In this document: one piece after another, positions 9,512 to 19,593 of the stretch
Numbering within the stretch: position 1 is the first letter of the stretch
Layout of the letters: every line of letters begins with the position of its first letter
Source: Paratinospora sagittata
Taxonomy: Eukaryota; Streptophyta; Magnoliopsida; Ranunculales; Menispermaceae
Reading direction: 5' to 3'
DNA: 64,000 nucleotides
NCBI GenBank assembly: GCA_035771175.1
Contig: CM069603.1
Coordinates: forward strand, 23,970,286-24,034,285
Translations under genes and position numbers: made by a program
The notes under the pieces: model-generated
What the model was told of the DNA's origin: nothing
The model's input: only the letters and a program-made list of their open reading frames with translations
Databases searched by the model: none

Positions 9512-12500
9512 ATGCAAACCAGGAAGAGAGGAAGGCCACGTGCTGTTCGTCCAGCAGTGGAGGCACCTCCTGAGATTCAGGAACCGCCGCCTCAGACAAC
9601 AGCACAGGCCACACCCAACACTGCCACTACATCTGGGCAGGCAATACCACCACCACCCGCACCCTTTGCCATGCCTTCAAGCATTGAAACCTTCTTCGCA
9701 GGATTTATTGAGGCGATGAAGGTCACTGTTCAAACTGCCGTTCGTGAGACTGCGGCAAGTCAGGTTGCCACTATTCAGGCACCTTTACTATTTGGATCGG
9801 AATTTCAAACCGAGCAGATTACCAAGTACAAGAGGCTACAACCTCTTACCTTCGCTGGCACCATTGATGCAGAAGAGGTGCAAAAGTGGCTGGATGAGTC
9901 AAAGAAGGCTCTTGATGCAATGGGAGTCGATGAGACTCGTAAAATTCCACTAGCGACCTACCAACTTGTTGGTGGAGCAAACACATGGTGGATCACAGTG
10001 AAAGAAGACCCAAGGGCCAACATAGCCGATATGACTTGGCAACAGTTCAAGTCAATGTTTATTGATGAGTATTTTCCCAGCGCTGTGAAGCGGCAGAAGT
10101 GCCAGGAATTCGCTAAGTTATACCAGGGCACCATGACCGTCAGGGAATATGCTGGAAAGTTAAAAGAATTATCAGTTTACTCTCTCTCCACCATCTCCAC
10201 TGAGCAAGATAAGACTGAGAAATTTTATAATGGCCTTCGTCCTGATATTCGACAAGCCTTGTCGATCTTGGATCTCAAAATTTACAAAGAGGTTGTTGAC
10301 AAGGCCATGAGCTTCGAACAAGAGAAAATCTTACAGGAACAGAGAATGAATAAAGGAAAACGGCCTGCAACATTTTCCCAACAAGGCTCGAAACAGGGCA
10401 ACAAGAAGAAGCCCTACTACAATCAAAACCCAGCCCTCCCAGCCCCGGTTTCGAAGAATGAAGCCACAACACCTGCGGCTGAACCTTCTAACTCTAACCA
10501 CCAGGGTTTTCGAAATCATGGCCCTGGCGGTCGTTATGGACGAGGTGGCCGTAGCAACGGCAATGGCAGAGGTGGTGGTCGACACCACAATCAACAAGGC
10601 CAGCAGAATCATCAGAATGGCCAGCAAAACAATCAGCAGTACAGGCCGACTTGTTTCAACTGCGACCAGAAGGGCCATGTCAAACATCTTTGTCCACACC
10701 TTCAGCAACCTATTCCTCTTATTCCAGTCCAACAAGCACCACCTGCTGCCAATGCCCAACCCAAGCCGAACCAGGGTCAACGGAATCAGGGCCGAGCCTT
10801 TGCCATCGCTCAACAACCCCTCCCAGACAACAATGTAGTTGAAGGTACCTTTCCTTTGTTCAATACATTGGTGCATGTTTTGTTTGATTCAGGTGCTACG
10901 CATTCTTTTATATCGTCGTCATTGGTAAGACATTTAGGCTTGCATCCTGAACCCACAAACATCACACTCCATGTCACATCACCGTTCGGATCGGGTACTG
11001 ACGTGAATTTACAGTGTTCTCGATGTGAGCTTCGAATGTCCGAACAGATAATATATGCCGATCTTTTTGTGATGGATTTTGAAGATTTCGACATCATCCT
11101 CGGCATGGACTGGCTCGCACCACTGCATGCAAAGATCGACTGTATGAACAAGCAAGTTCAGTTAACTTTGCCTACAGGAGAGTTTGTCAAGATTCAGGGA
11201 ACAAGACAATGGATACACAAATCAACAGTTGCACTTCTCAAGTCACAACTTCGAGCGTTGTCTCTTGGTGACGGCAATGAATCACCAGCACTGTACCCTC
11301 CCGAAGTACGCGATGTTCCAGTCATATCTGAATTCCCAACAGTTTTTCTTAATGACCTTCCTGGTCTACCTCCAGTTAGGGAATTCGATTTTGAGATCAA
11401 CCTCATACCTGGGACAGCGCCTATCTCAATTCCACCATACAGAATGTCAAATGTTGAACTGGTCGAATTAGACAAACAACTTAAGGAATTAGAGAGTAAT
11501 GGCTTCATCCGAAAGAGTTCATCACCCTGGGGCGCTCCAGTTCTATTTGTTCGCAAAAAGGATGGTTCGTTACGACTTTGTATCGATTATCGGAAGTTGA
11601 ATAACGTCACCATCAAGAACAGATATCCATTGCCCAGGATCGATGACTTGTTCGACCAACTTAGAGATGCCAGATACTTCTCTAAGATTGATTTACGGTC
11701 CGGTTATCATCAACTCCGGATCCGAGAGTCGGACATTGCCAAGACAACATTCAGGACTCGGTACGGTCACTACGAGTTCTTGGTCATGCCGTTCGGTCTA
11801 ACAAATGCACCTGCTGCATTCATGGATTTGATGAATCGCATATTCAGGTTATACTTAGACCGGTTTGTGGTGGTTTTTGTCGACGACATCTTGATATATT
11901 CCTCAACCGAGGAAGACCATAAAATACATTTGAAGATCGTCCTCCAGACCTTACAAAGACACCAACTGTATGCAAAGTTGAGTAAGTGCGAATTTTGGGC
12001 GCAGAGAGTTCAATTCCTCGGTCATGTGGTTTCAGGCAATGACATTGAGGTCGATCCTTCTAAGGTTGAAGCAGTCTTAAACTGGAAGCAGCCTACCACT
12101 GTTACTCAGATTATGAGTTTTCTTGGGTTGGCTGGCTATTACAGACGTTTCATCAAGGACTTCTCAAAGATTGCTGAACCTATGACCAAGCTCACTCGAA
12201 AAGACGTGCAATTTCTCTGGAATCCCGCCTGTGAAGCATCATTTCAGGAATTGAAGAAACGCCTCACGACAGCACCTGTACTTATCACTCCAAGAAATGC
12301 AATTGGATTTTCATTATACACCGACGCCTCTCTCCAAGGCTTAGGTGTCGTGCTAATGCAAGAAGGCCAAGTGGTTGCATATGCATCCAGACAACTGAAG
12401 ATTCATGAGGGTAATTACCCAATGCATGACTTGGAACTTGCAGCTGTCGTATTTGCACTAAAGTTATGGCGTCATTACCTATACGGCGAACGGTTTGAGG

Positions 12501-14221
12501 TCTTCTCGGATCACAAGAGTCTTAAGTACATATACACTCAGAGAGACCTTAACCTCCGCCAAAGACGATGGTTGGAATTCTTGAAAGATTATGACTTTCA
12601 ACTCCAGTACCATCCCGGAAAGGCTAATGTTGTGGCCGATGCCCTGAGTAGAAAATCTTATGTTGCTTGCACTCTTAACTACTAAATGGGGAAGTTGGCT
12701 ACAGAGTTGGAGAACTTTAACCTACAGCTAAACGTCGAAGGACCAAGACCACGACTCTCTCAATTATCAGTCAACTCTGAGCTCGTTCGAAAGATTTCAG
12801 CCGCTCAAGCCAATGACCCTATGTTAATGGAGAAACGAGACCTTCTACTCAGCGGCCAGGACCTTCCTCATTGGTCGGTCTCTGGAGACGGCACCATTTG
12901 CTATAAAAAATGTCTCTGCCTACCGAACGATCCTGAGGTTCGTAAAGACGTGCTTACTGAGATGCACTGTTCGAGGTACGCTATGCATCTTGGGGGTGAC
13001 AAGATGTACAACGATGTCAAGCGACAATTCTGGTTTTTTGGAATGAAGAAAGCAATTGCAGACTTCGTTGCTTGATGTCTCGTTTGCCAGAAAGTTAAGG
13101 CAGAACGAAGACTTCCCTCTGGACTTCTCCAGCCGTTACCTATTGGAGAATGGAAGTGGGAGAACATCGCAATGGATTTTGTTACAGCCTTAGCTCGCAA
13201 TAATAAAGGGCAAGATGCTATCTGGGTTATCATTGACAGACTTACCAAGTCTGCCCACTTCTTGCTAATAAAGTTCACGGATAATCCCGCCAAACTAGCA
13301 GAACCATATGAAAGAGAGATCGTACGCCTTCATGGCATCCCACTCACAATCGTCTCTGATCGAGACCCTCGATTCACCTCAAACTTTTGGAAAAGCTTCC
13401 AGAATAGAATGGGTTCTAAGATCACTATGAGCACAGCCTTCCACCCTCAGACTGATGGGCAGTCAGAACGGCTTATCCAAATCTTAGAAGACATGCTACG
13501 ATGCTGCATTTTCGACTTTAATGACGGCTGGGCAAAGTATTTGCATCTAGCTGAGTTTGCATACAACAACAGCTACCAATCTAGTATCGACATGGCACCA
13601 TACGAGGCTCTTTATGGTCGGCCTTGCAGATCTCCGGTATGCTGGTTAGATATGGCCGATCGACCGCAGTTAGGCCCTGAACTAGTTCAAGAGACTTCTG
13701 AGAAGATCACACTAGTAAAGGAACGACTTCGTGTTGCACAAAGTCGACAGAAGAGCTATGCTGACAAACGACGACAGCCTCTGGAATTCGATAAGGGGGA
13801 CTTTGTTTTTATACAAGTCCAGCCCACCCGAGGTGTCAAACGCTTTGGGATCAAAGGAAAGCTCTCCCCGCGGTATATCAGTCCATTTCCGATCATTGAA
13901 CATATTGGCAAACTTGCTTATCGTCTGTCCCTTCCCTCGTCCATGCCTAAGGTTCATGACGTTTTTCATGTATCTATGCTTCGCAAGTATCGTCCTGATC
14001 CTTCGCATATCATCCCTTTAGTCGAGGTTTGGGTTGAGGAAGGAAATAAGTATCAAGAGAACGCAATACAGATTTTAGATAGAAAAACTCAAGAACTACG
14101 GAGACGTAGCATACCACTTGTGAAAGTGCTCTGGGATCACCACGGCATAGAGGAAGCTACATGGGAACTAGAATCCACAATTAAACAGAAATACCCTGAA
14201 TTGTTTTCTAGTACCACCTGA
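9512..14221 (+). pseudogene. gag-pol polyprotein of element B (two in-frame stops)
   Basis: A single frame encodes Gag, protease, RT, RNase H and integrase, interrupted by TAA at 12683-12685 (after RNase H) and TGA at 13073-13075 (inside the integrase zinc region). Gag: basic N-terminus, retrotransposon gag domain about residues 97-280, then a Gly/Asn/Gln-rich stretch and a complete CCHC knuckle (C381, C384, H389, C394). Protease: [10 protein letters not shown] with D459, later ILGMDWL. RT: IDYRKLN, then FVDDIL with the catalytic Asp pair at 791-792. RNase H: YTDAS (D938), [27 protein letters not shown]. Integrase: zinc region, MDFVTA (13172), SDRDPRF, HPQTDGQSERL; then FGIKGKLSPRY and a C-terminal chromodomain-like EEATWELE...YPELF. 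The enzymes look intact apart from the stops, so this is a recently disabled copy of a Tekay/Del-like chromovirus (lineage by motif recognition). Confidence 0.93.
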
Positions 14222-14442
14222 TGATGTGATACATTGTATTATTTTCACTTATAAATACCAGGATGAAACATTGTTTACACCTATCTTCATACATTGTTTC
14301 ACTTGAATAACTACGCAGATGTCTGAAAATCATATCAATGGATATAGTGATGCACACACGCAGTGGCTCCTTAGCAACCTGCGGCTACTTCGCAAGCAAT
14401 ACCCCTCATCCATACTTGACTCGATTTCGAGGGCGAAATCCC
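14222..14442 (+). other. Untranslated 3' region of element B
   Basis: About 220 bp between the gag-pol stop and the PPT. It contains cgagggcgaaatcc, resembling the usual pre-PPT sequence of these elements. No ORF is supported. Confidence 0.6.
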
Positions 14443-14458
14443 TTTAAGGGGGGTAGAG
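14443..14458 (+). other. Polypurine tract of element B
   Basis: The stretch tttaaggggggtagag lies directly before the 3' LTR start TGTAATACTC. It would prime plus-strand DNA synthesis. Confidence 0.85.
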
Positions 14459-14506
14459 TGTAATACTCTGTATTTCACAAAAAAAAAAAAAAAATTACTA
14501 TTTGGG

Positions 14507-14893
14507 CAACGCCTGAACGTTCAGGCGCATGCCAAAACGTTCAGGCGCATGACAGAACGTTCAGGCGCATGACAGAACTTTCAGGCGCATGACAGAACGA
14601 TCAGGCGCATGCCAGAACGTTCAGGCGCAATGCCAGAACGTTCAGGCGCATGCCAGAACGTTCAGGCGCATGACAGAACGTTCAGGCGCATGACAGAACG
14701 TTCAGGTGCATGACAGAACGATCAGCGCATGCCAGAACGTTCAGGCGCAATGCCAGAACGTTCAGGCGCAATGCCAGAACGTTCAGGCGCAAAGCCAGAA
14801 CGTTCAGGCGCAATGCCAGAACGTTCAGGCTCATGCCAGAACGTTCAGGCGCATGCCAGAACGTTCAGGCGCATGCCAGAACGTTCAGGCGCC
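14507..14893 (+). repeat. About 19 tandem 20-bp units with GAACGTTC palindromes
   Basis: Unit GCATGCCAGAACGTTCAGGC, with 20-21-bp variants. I count 15 exact GAACGTTC palindromes in 19 units. GAAnnTTC is the inverted half-site pair of a heat-shock element; AACGTT is also a weak bZIP T-box core. The array stops about 8 bp before the TATA box, as expected of an upstream enhancer. Confidence 0.95.
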
Positions 14894-14901
14894 AAAAATC
14901 T

Positions 14902-14910
14902 CTATATAAG
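14902..14910 (+). promoter_or_regulatory. TATA box of LTR B
   Basis: CTATATAAG immediately downstream of the repeat array. The related B2 LTR has CCTATAAAAGG at the same relative place, also just downstream of GAACGTT palindromes. The 5' LTR of B lacks it. Confidence 0.75.
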
Positions 14911-15990
14911 GAACCCTCCTCATTCTCATTTCTCACACCAAAATCACTCTCCTTATGATTTTCCTTCTCTTTCCACTCATTCTAAGTTTTTAGTTTTTGA
15001 GACTCTCTGATTGAGACTCTCGGTACGGTGCGACGAAGTTCTATCCGGAGGAAAGCGCCAGATCGGAAAGAAGAAGTTTTTATCTGAAGGTGGGGAACGA
15101 AACATAGGTTTGCGTGTTTCATAACTTTTATTAAAGTTTACATTCAATTATTATTATGTCTACTTTTCATTTACACTGCATTATGTCAATAATGTTTATG
15201 ACCTGAATGTCCTAACTTTGGACGTCGTGATATCGACCCTGATAAGGATCACCAGACGTTGCCAAAGTCAGTCTAAATGTCAAGAAAAGACCAGACCAGT
15301 AGACTAGACTAGTTCATGCATTGGCATCATACATATCACCACCTAGGGACGTATATGGTTTATGACTCATAGAATAGTTAGAAGCATTGCTCACTATTCA
15401 TATTATTTCTCTGGAGAGGGACGTACATGAGAACTCGGCTACGCCGGGGAGGGACATCAGTACGTGAATCCAGAGCATCGTTCCTGAGGAGGGACGTACA
15501 AAGAGAACCTGGCTACGCCCGGGGAAGGACACCTGTACGTGAACTCAGGCGATGTACGCTCATCAAACCATTAATACGTGACGGTGTCATGCATACATAC
15601 CTATTGATTGATTATGATGCTCACATGTGTATTTTAAGATATTTGATATTGAAGTATGCTTTATTAATTGTTATACTCATGCACTATTTGCCCACTGAGC
15701 GCGTTAAGCTCACTCCATTATTATCCAATCTTTCACAGGAAATTAAAGTGGACTGGGTGCAGGTTATGGGACCCACATTTTGTACCCTTTGTATGATTCA
15801 TTGGGGATTTTGGGAGTATGTTCCCTTGACCATTTTATGTACAAAAGTATTCTGAATTAAATGAAATCAGATTTGTACTGTGTACTGTATTTTCGCTGCG
15901 CACTCTGTTGTTACCATTATTATTGTTCCAAATGCGCTCCCCGTCCGTGAGTGTACCGCCGGTTTAGGCGCGTCCGGGCGGGGTGTGACA

Positions 15991-16228
15991 TATTTATTGA
16001 TGAGTATTGATAGCATATTTGAATTCTATTCACTGGGCACCGTTGGCTCACCCTCATTTTCCTCTTTCAGGTCCTTCTGTCCCGAATAAGGGCAAAGGAG
16101 TAGTTATATCTTGAGGGCCTTGCCTGCGAGAGAATCCAAAGCCTCGATGTGAGTTGAGAGGCATTTTGATTGAATTGTGTTTTAAATTATGAAGTATTAT
16201 ATTTTGAATTATGTAATTATAATACTTA
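15991..16228 (+). mobile_element. Element A 3' LTR, second part (truncated)
   Basis: Starts with the right TATTT duplication and continues family A LTR sequence, matching the reverse complement of about 54260-54499. Homology stops near 16228, so roughly the last 370 bp present in the solo LTR are missing here. Confidence 0.85.
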
Positions 16229-16402
16229 ATAAACACAAAAGATTGCTCAAAAACACATAAACAATGATTCAATCACAAGATCCAACATAGCTCAATCAAA
16301 ACTCTATATTATCTATTTAGTTCATAAACCAATCCATGGATACAAGATAGAAAAGATGAAGAACAATGAAAGGAAACATTGCAAGAACTTAAGAAATAGA
16401 AA

Positions 16403-16983
16403 TTAAAAGATGAAAACACCCTTGAAGATCTTATTTTTCTTCCTCTTGCAAAACCTGCAACTCCGACTTGTCATGGAGCGACTGCTTGTTGAGGGACGAG
16501 AAGTACTACGTTTGGTTTCAAAAACATCCATTCTTTTCTGAAGGCTCCTCCGTTGGGAGCTGAACAACTCTTAGGATGATCTTGCTATTTCTCTACGGCC
16601 TGGAACTCATGAGGGTCTATGAACCTCGTCCCCATAAGGATATATATTATTTGGGATATAACTTTTTTTTTTTGAGTCAAGAAGGATAGGGGGACCTCTG
16701 ACGTGAGTCTGAAGAACAAGGCCAGTTTCGTCTTCATAGAAACCTCTGCCCCTCATGTGGCTGTAGAAATCCTTGATTAAGGTATAAGCGACCCCATTGT
16801 TATCTCTAGTTATGTCATTCAACCTACTACATCAATCTTGTCATGCAAATTTGGTCGTAAGCCGAGTTCCTTTTTGTTTGTCATCCTTCTTTTAATAATC
16901 TTCCACTTCTCAAGTTTCTTCAGCCTAGAAGAAAGCTCTCCAAGGTTTCCTGTGGAAGTGCTTCCTCTTGTTTTTGAAGCCAT
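16403..16983 (-). pseudogene. ORF1 of element B2, internally deleted and frameshifted
   Basis: A diverged copy of ORF1 of element B on the minus strand. It begins MASKTRGSTSTG (ATG at 16983-16981) and shares LRPNLHDKI, then after a frameshift near 16825 ITRDNNGVAYTLIKDFYSHM, aligning with the corresponding B segments LRPILHDKL and YNLVRSFYEAM. After the VRGPP region the middle of the protein is missing and the frame is lost, but the C-terminal Ser/Arg-rich tail (STSRPSTSSRSMTSRS) is present near 16460-16530. Two independent copies with the same start and tail show that ORF1 belongs to this element family. Confidence 0.75.
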
Positions 16984-17359
16984 CTTTTTGCTCAAGACTT
17001 GCGGAAAAGAAGAAAATTCGTAAAATGCACTTAGAATGCATTTCGAAATGTTCTTTGGAACTTTCTTCTAAACATTCTCGGGGTATAATTTTTCCTTGGT
17101 TTTTCTTCTAATTTGTTATATCCTTTAATTTCATTTCTCAGAGGTGATATCAATTTATGTAATTATTTTTCATGAGTCTTTTTCTTTCATATTTAAAGTT
17201 TATGCTCTTGTCCATTGGACAACACTCTTTTTATTTTATTTTTCTATTTTTTTTAAGTTTATGCCAGTATTTTCATATTTTATTTTTGTTTTAGGGTTTT
17301 CACAACCCATAGGCGATTATAAGGTACGTCGGTTCTAGGCAGGTCGTGAACCTTTCTTT

Positions 17360-17368
17360 CTGATACCA
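17360..17368 (-). other. Primer-binding site of element B2
   Basis: The minus strand reads TGGTATCAG, then AAAG, 7 bp after the LTR end TGTGACA. It matches the first nine bases of the initiator-Met tRNA primer site and sets the orientation of B2. Confidence 0.8.
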
Positions 17369-17375
17369 TTTTAAC

Positions 17376-18771
17376 TGTCACACCCCGTCTGAACGTGCCT
17401 AGACTGGCATAACACTCGCAGGCGGGATGCGATGCAGTTACAACAGAAATAAGATGCGCAGGAACACAGTAAAGGGACAAAGTTTACTTTCATTAATTAA
17501 TATTTTTGGTACAAAATGGAGACGGCCTAATGACTACCCAATCATGGGAACATACCCCACAAAATCACCCTGACTAAGGGTTACAAAACAGGGCCCATGT
17601 ACCTCCACCCAAATCCACCTTAAGCTCTTGAAAAATGGTTAGCAATGGGGTGAGCCATCGCCCAGTGGGTGAAACAGATATTCCGTGGATTATATCAATT
17701 AATAAAGAGCTCATCATCATCATCACAAATATAAGACAATCATAGCATAACATCATTAACAATAAGTAATATAATAAACCAATAGACGCTCATAATACGT
17801 CAACTCGTGAGGGTTCGTGGCCTGGAACCATCTTGGGTTCACGTACAAATATCCATCTCCAAGGCGATTCATCCTTGGTTCACATTATACGTCTGTCTCC
17901 GAGGAAAATAACCATATAGTCGAATGACATCGATAATGAGATACAACCCGGTCCGTACATCTCCCTTTTGGCTGATATAATGATGTTTATAGCGAAGACG
18001 TACCTCATAAGGTTGACTGAACTAGGTGGGCATTCATGCGCCAATAAACAATCTACAAGCCAGAGCAGCTCACGTCCATAGGTGGTTATGTTGACTACTA
18101 ATATTTTAGGCTCAGTCTCGAGTTGACATGATATGCCTACTGCACATGTACGACAACTCTTGAGTCCATAGGACAAGCATCATTAGGAGTTCACTAATAC
18201 CTTCTTAGAATGGCTAGCTCTCAATAAAATCTACCAGACCAGTTCCCAAGTTGAGAGATGGGTCACAATGGACACGCTTAAGTCACCAAGTCTTTTAGAG
18301 CATCAGGCTGCCTCTTGTTTACTATTCAAAGGTACTAAGGACAAGACTGGGTCTGGCTAATTAAGTCAATTGCTAATTCAGCAAACTAACAATATGGATT
18401 CCATATGTCAATGTGCATATATGACTGGTATAGTCTATGTGAACATCAGGCATAATGATAGTTGTAATAATGCATTCTAAGGAAATATCAGACATAATAA
18501 TAAATGCATGAAAACTTTATAAAAAGTCATAAGACACACAAACCTATGTTTCGCTTCCCACCTTCAAATTCACAACCTAAAATCGGTGTTATTTGCCAAG
18601 AACATCAGCTCCGAGCTGCACAAAAGAGAGTCTCTAAGGAAGAAAGTCTCTGGGAGGAGCAGAGAGGATGGAGAGTTGGAATGGTGAGAATGAAGGGAGG
18701 GGAGCCCCTTTTATAGGAAAAAAAATGTCGAAACGTTCTCGCATACAGAACGTTCCGTATAATACCATTCA
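17376..18771 (-). mobile_element. 5' LTR of element B2
   Basis: On the minus strand the LTR ends ...GACGGGGTGTGACA, like LTR B. It shares the upstream landmarks of LTR B (cccactg followed by ggctcac; gtatgttccc; ttttgtacc), though clearly diverged. The start, near 18767-18771, is less certain. U3 is short (about 60 bp) with no long repeat array. Confidence 0.8.
18704..18757 (-). promoter_or_regulatory. Core promoter of LTR B2 with two GAACGTT elements
   Basis: The minus strand reads GGAACGTTC, nine bases, GAACGTTT, about 20 bases, then the TATA box CCTATAAAAGGGG. The palindrome-then-TATA order matches LTR B although the surrounding sequence differs. Confidence 0.65.
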
Positions 18772-19593
18772 TCATTTTTGTAAGTCAAATCCCAGGGGGG
18801 TGAATTGGACTTATTAACATGTTGTGCACCTTTAAAAAATAATAACAGATAAACAGTGCAAAAAATAAGAAACAGAGAAATATTAAGTACACAATGATTT
18901 ATAATGGTTCGACCACACCTACGTCCACTACCTAATCTCTCCCTGATTAGGATTTCCAAAACTTCACTAGTGATTCCTCTTCACAGGTAAGGAACAAACC
19001 TATTACAACTTCTCTACTTCACAGGTGTGATACAACCTACCTTGCTCAACTTGCGGGTGTGAGCCTACCTAACCTAATAAACTTCTGAGCGTGAGTCAAC
19101 CTAAGCTACTCATCTTACAAGTGGGAATCAACCTACACTTTATCCTTGAACTAAGGACACTGCAACTGCCCAATTGGCCTTTTACAAAAATACTTTGAAA
19201 ATATGAGATTTCTTTTTCAAAGACAATCTCTTGGAAATTACAGCATAGGAGTAAATCTTTTAAATTTTCTCTTGTAATTTTTTTAATTTTTTGAATTATA
19301 TGAAATACATTATTATATAAGTAATAAATTCAAAGCAAAATTTCAATTATTTACATTTACTGTTCATTTTTGACACCTACACATCTTTATTTAATGTGAC
19401 ATTAATGTTGCATGTCACCTTTACAACAAGACAAAACAATAAGTTTTAGTTTTGGCAATTATTTTGTACGACACTATACTTTACTATTTACTTTTACTAA
19501 AGAAGAAAAGATTGTTGACACGTCGTATGCTTGATAGTGGTCGGGTACCTAGCCAGAAATATAATGTTCAACATGTTATCTCAAGAAATCCCA
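18772..19593 (-). mobile_element. Sirevirus-type LTR fragment (reverse orientation)
   Basis: The minus strand carries the typical 3' end of these LTRs: a hairpin array (18950-19165), CCTAATC paired with GATTAGG, TAGTGG, then aagtccaattcacccccc near 18795. Part of the terminal GGCCAACA is lost next to B2. The portion 19200-19593 is AT-rich and without clear features. Confidence 0.65.

Larger units (their letters stand above)
5225..15990 (+). mobile_element. Element B: complete Ty3/gypsy (chromovirus-like) retrotransposon with an extra ORF
   Basis: A structurally complete element: 5' LTR (5225-6175), PBS (6181-6192), long AT-rich leader, ORF1 (7146-8726), a structured spacer, gag-pol (9512-14221), PPT, and 3' LTR (14459-15990), flanked by TATTT. 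The layout is LTR-ORF1-gag-PR-RT-RH-INT-LTR. By eye the LTR parts present in both copies (about 735 bp) differ at about 12 sites, roughly 1.6 percent, so the insertion is young compared with its neighbours. The 5' LTR has lost its core promoter, and gag-pol carries two stops, so this copy looks non-autonomous now. Confidence 0.95.
14459..15990 (+). mobile_element. 3' LTR of element B (1532 bp, promoter intact)
   Basis: It runs from TGTAATACTC to GGGGTGTGACA and is followed by TATTT. U3 consists largely of a 20-bp repeat array, then a TATA box at 14902, then a 5' untranslated/R region that is absent from the 5' LTR. Open frames inside (for example 14706-15010 and 15427-15855) are repeat-derived and not genes. 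Confidence 0.95.
16229..17375 (-). mobile_element. Element B2: internal fragment of a B-related Ty3/gypsy element
   Basis: On the minus strand this reads from the primer-binding site (17360-17368) through a leader into an ORF1 copy (16403-16983). The part at 16229-16402 is AT-rich and I recognise nothing coding in it. No gag-pol remains, and the left end abuts the truncated LTR of A. Confidence 0.75.

Noticed and set aside
10331..10876. 181-codon frame antisense to gag of B
   Set aside because: It is a shadow of the sense coding sequence, in its low-complexity Gly/Asn/Gln region.
14507..14893. Regular 20-bp direct repeats resembling a CRISPR array
   Set aside because: Units are contiguous with no unique spacers, lie inside an LTR, and the surroundings are plant retrotransposons.
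14706..15010. Overlapping open frames in three phases through the minisatellite
   Set aside because: The unit length and lack of stop codons in the repeat create periodic peptides in several frames. No start context or conservation supports a gene.
15427..15855. 142-codon open frame in the 3' LTR of B
   Set aside because: It is disrupted in the 5' LTR copy, lies in R/U5 sequence, and has no recognisable domain.
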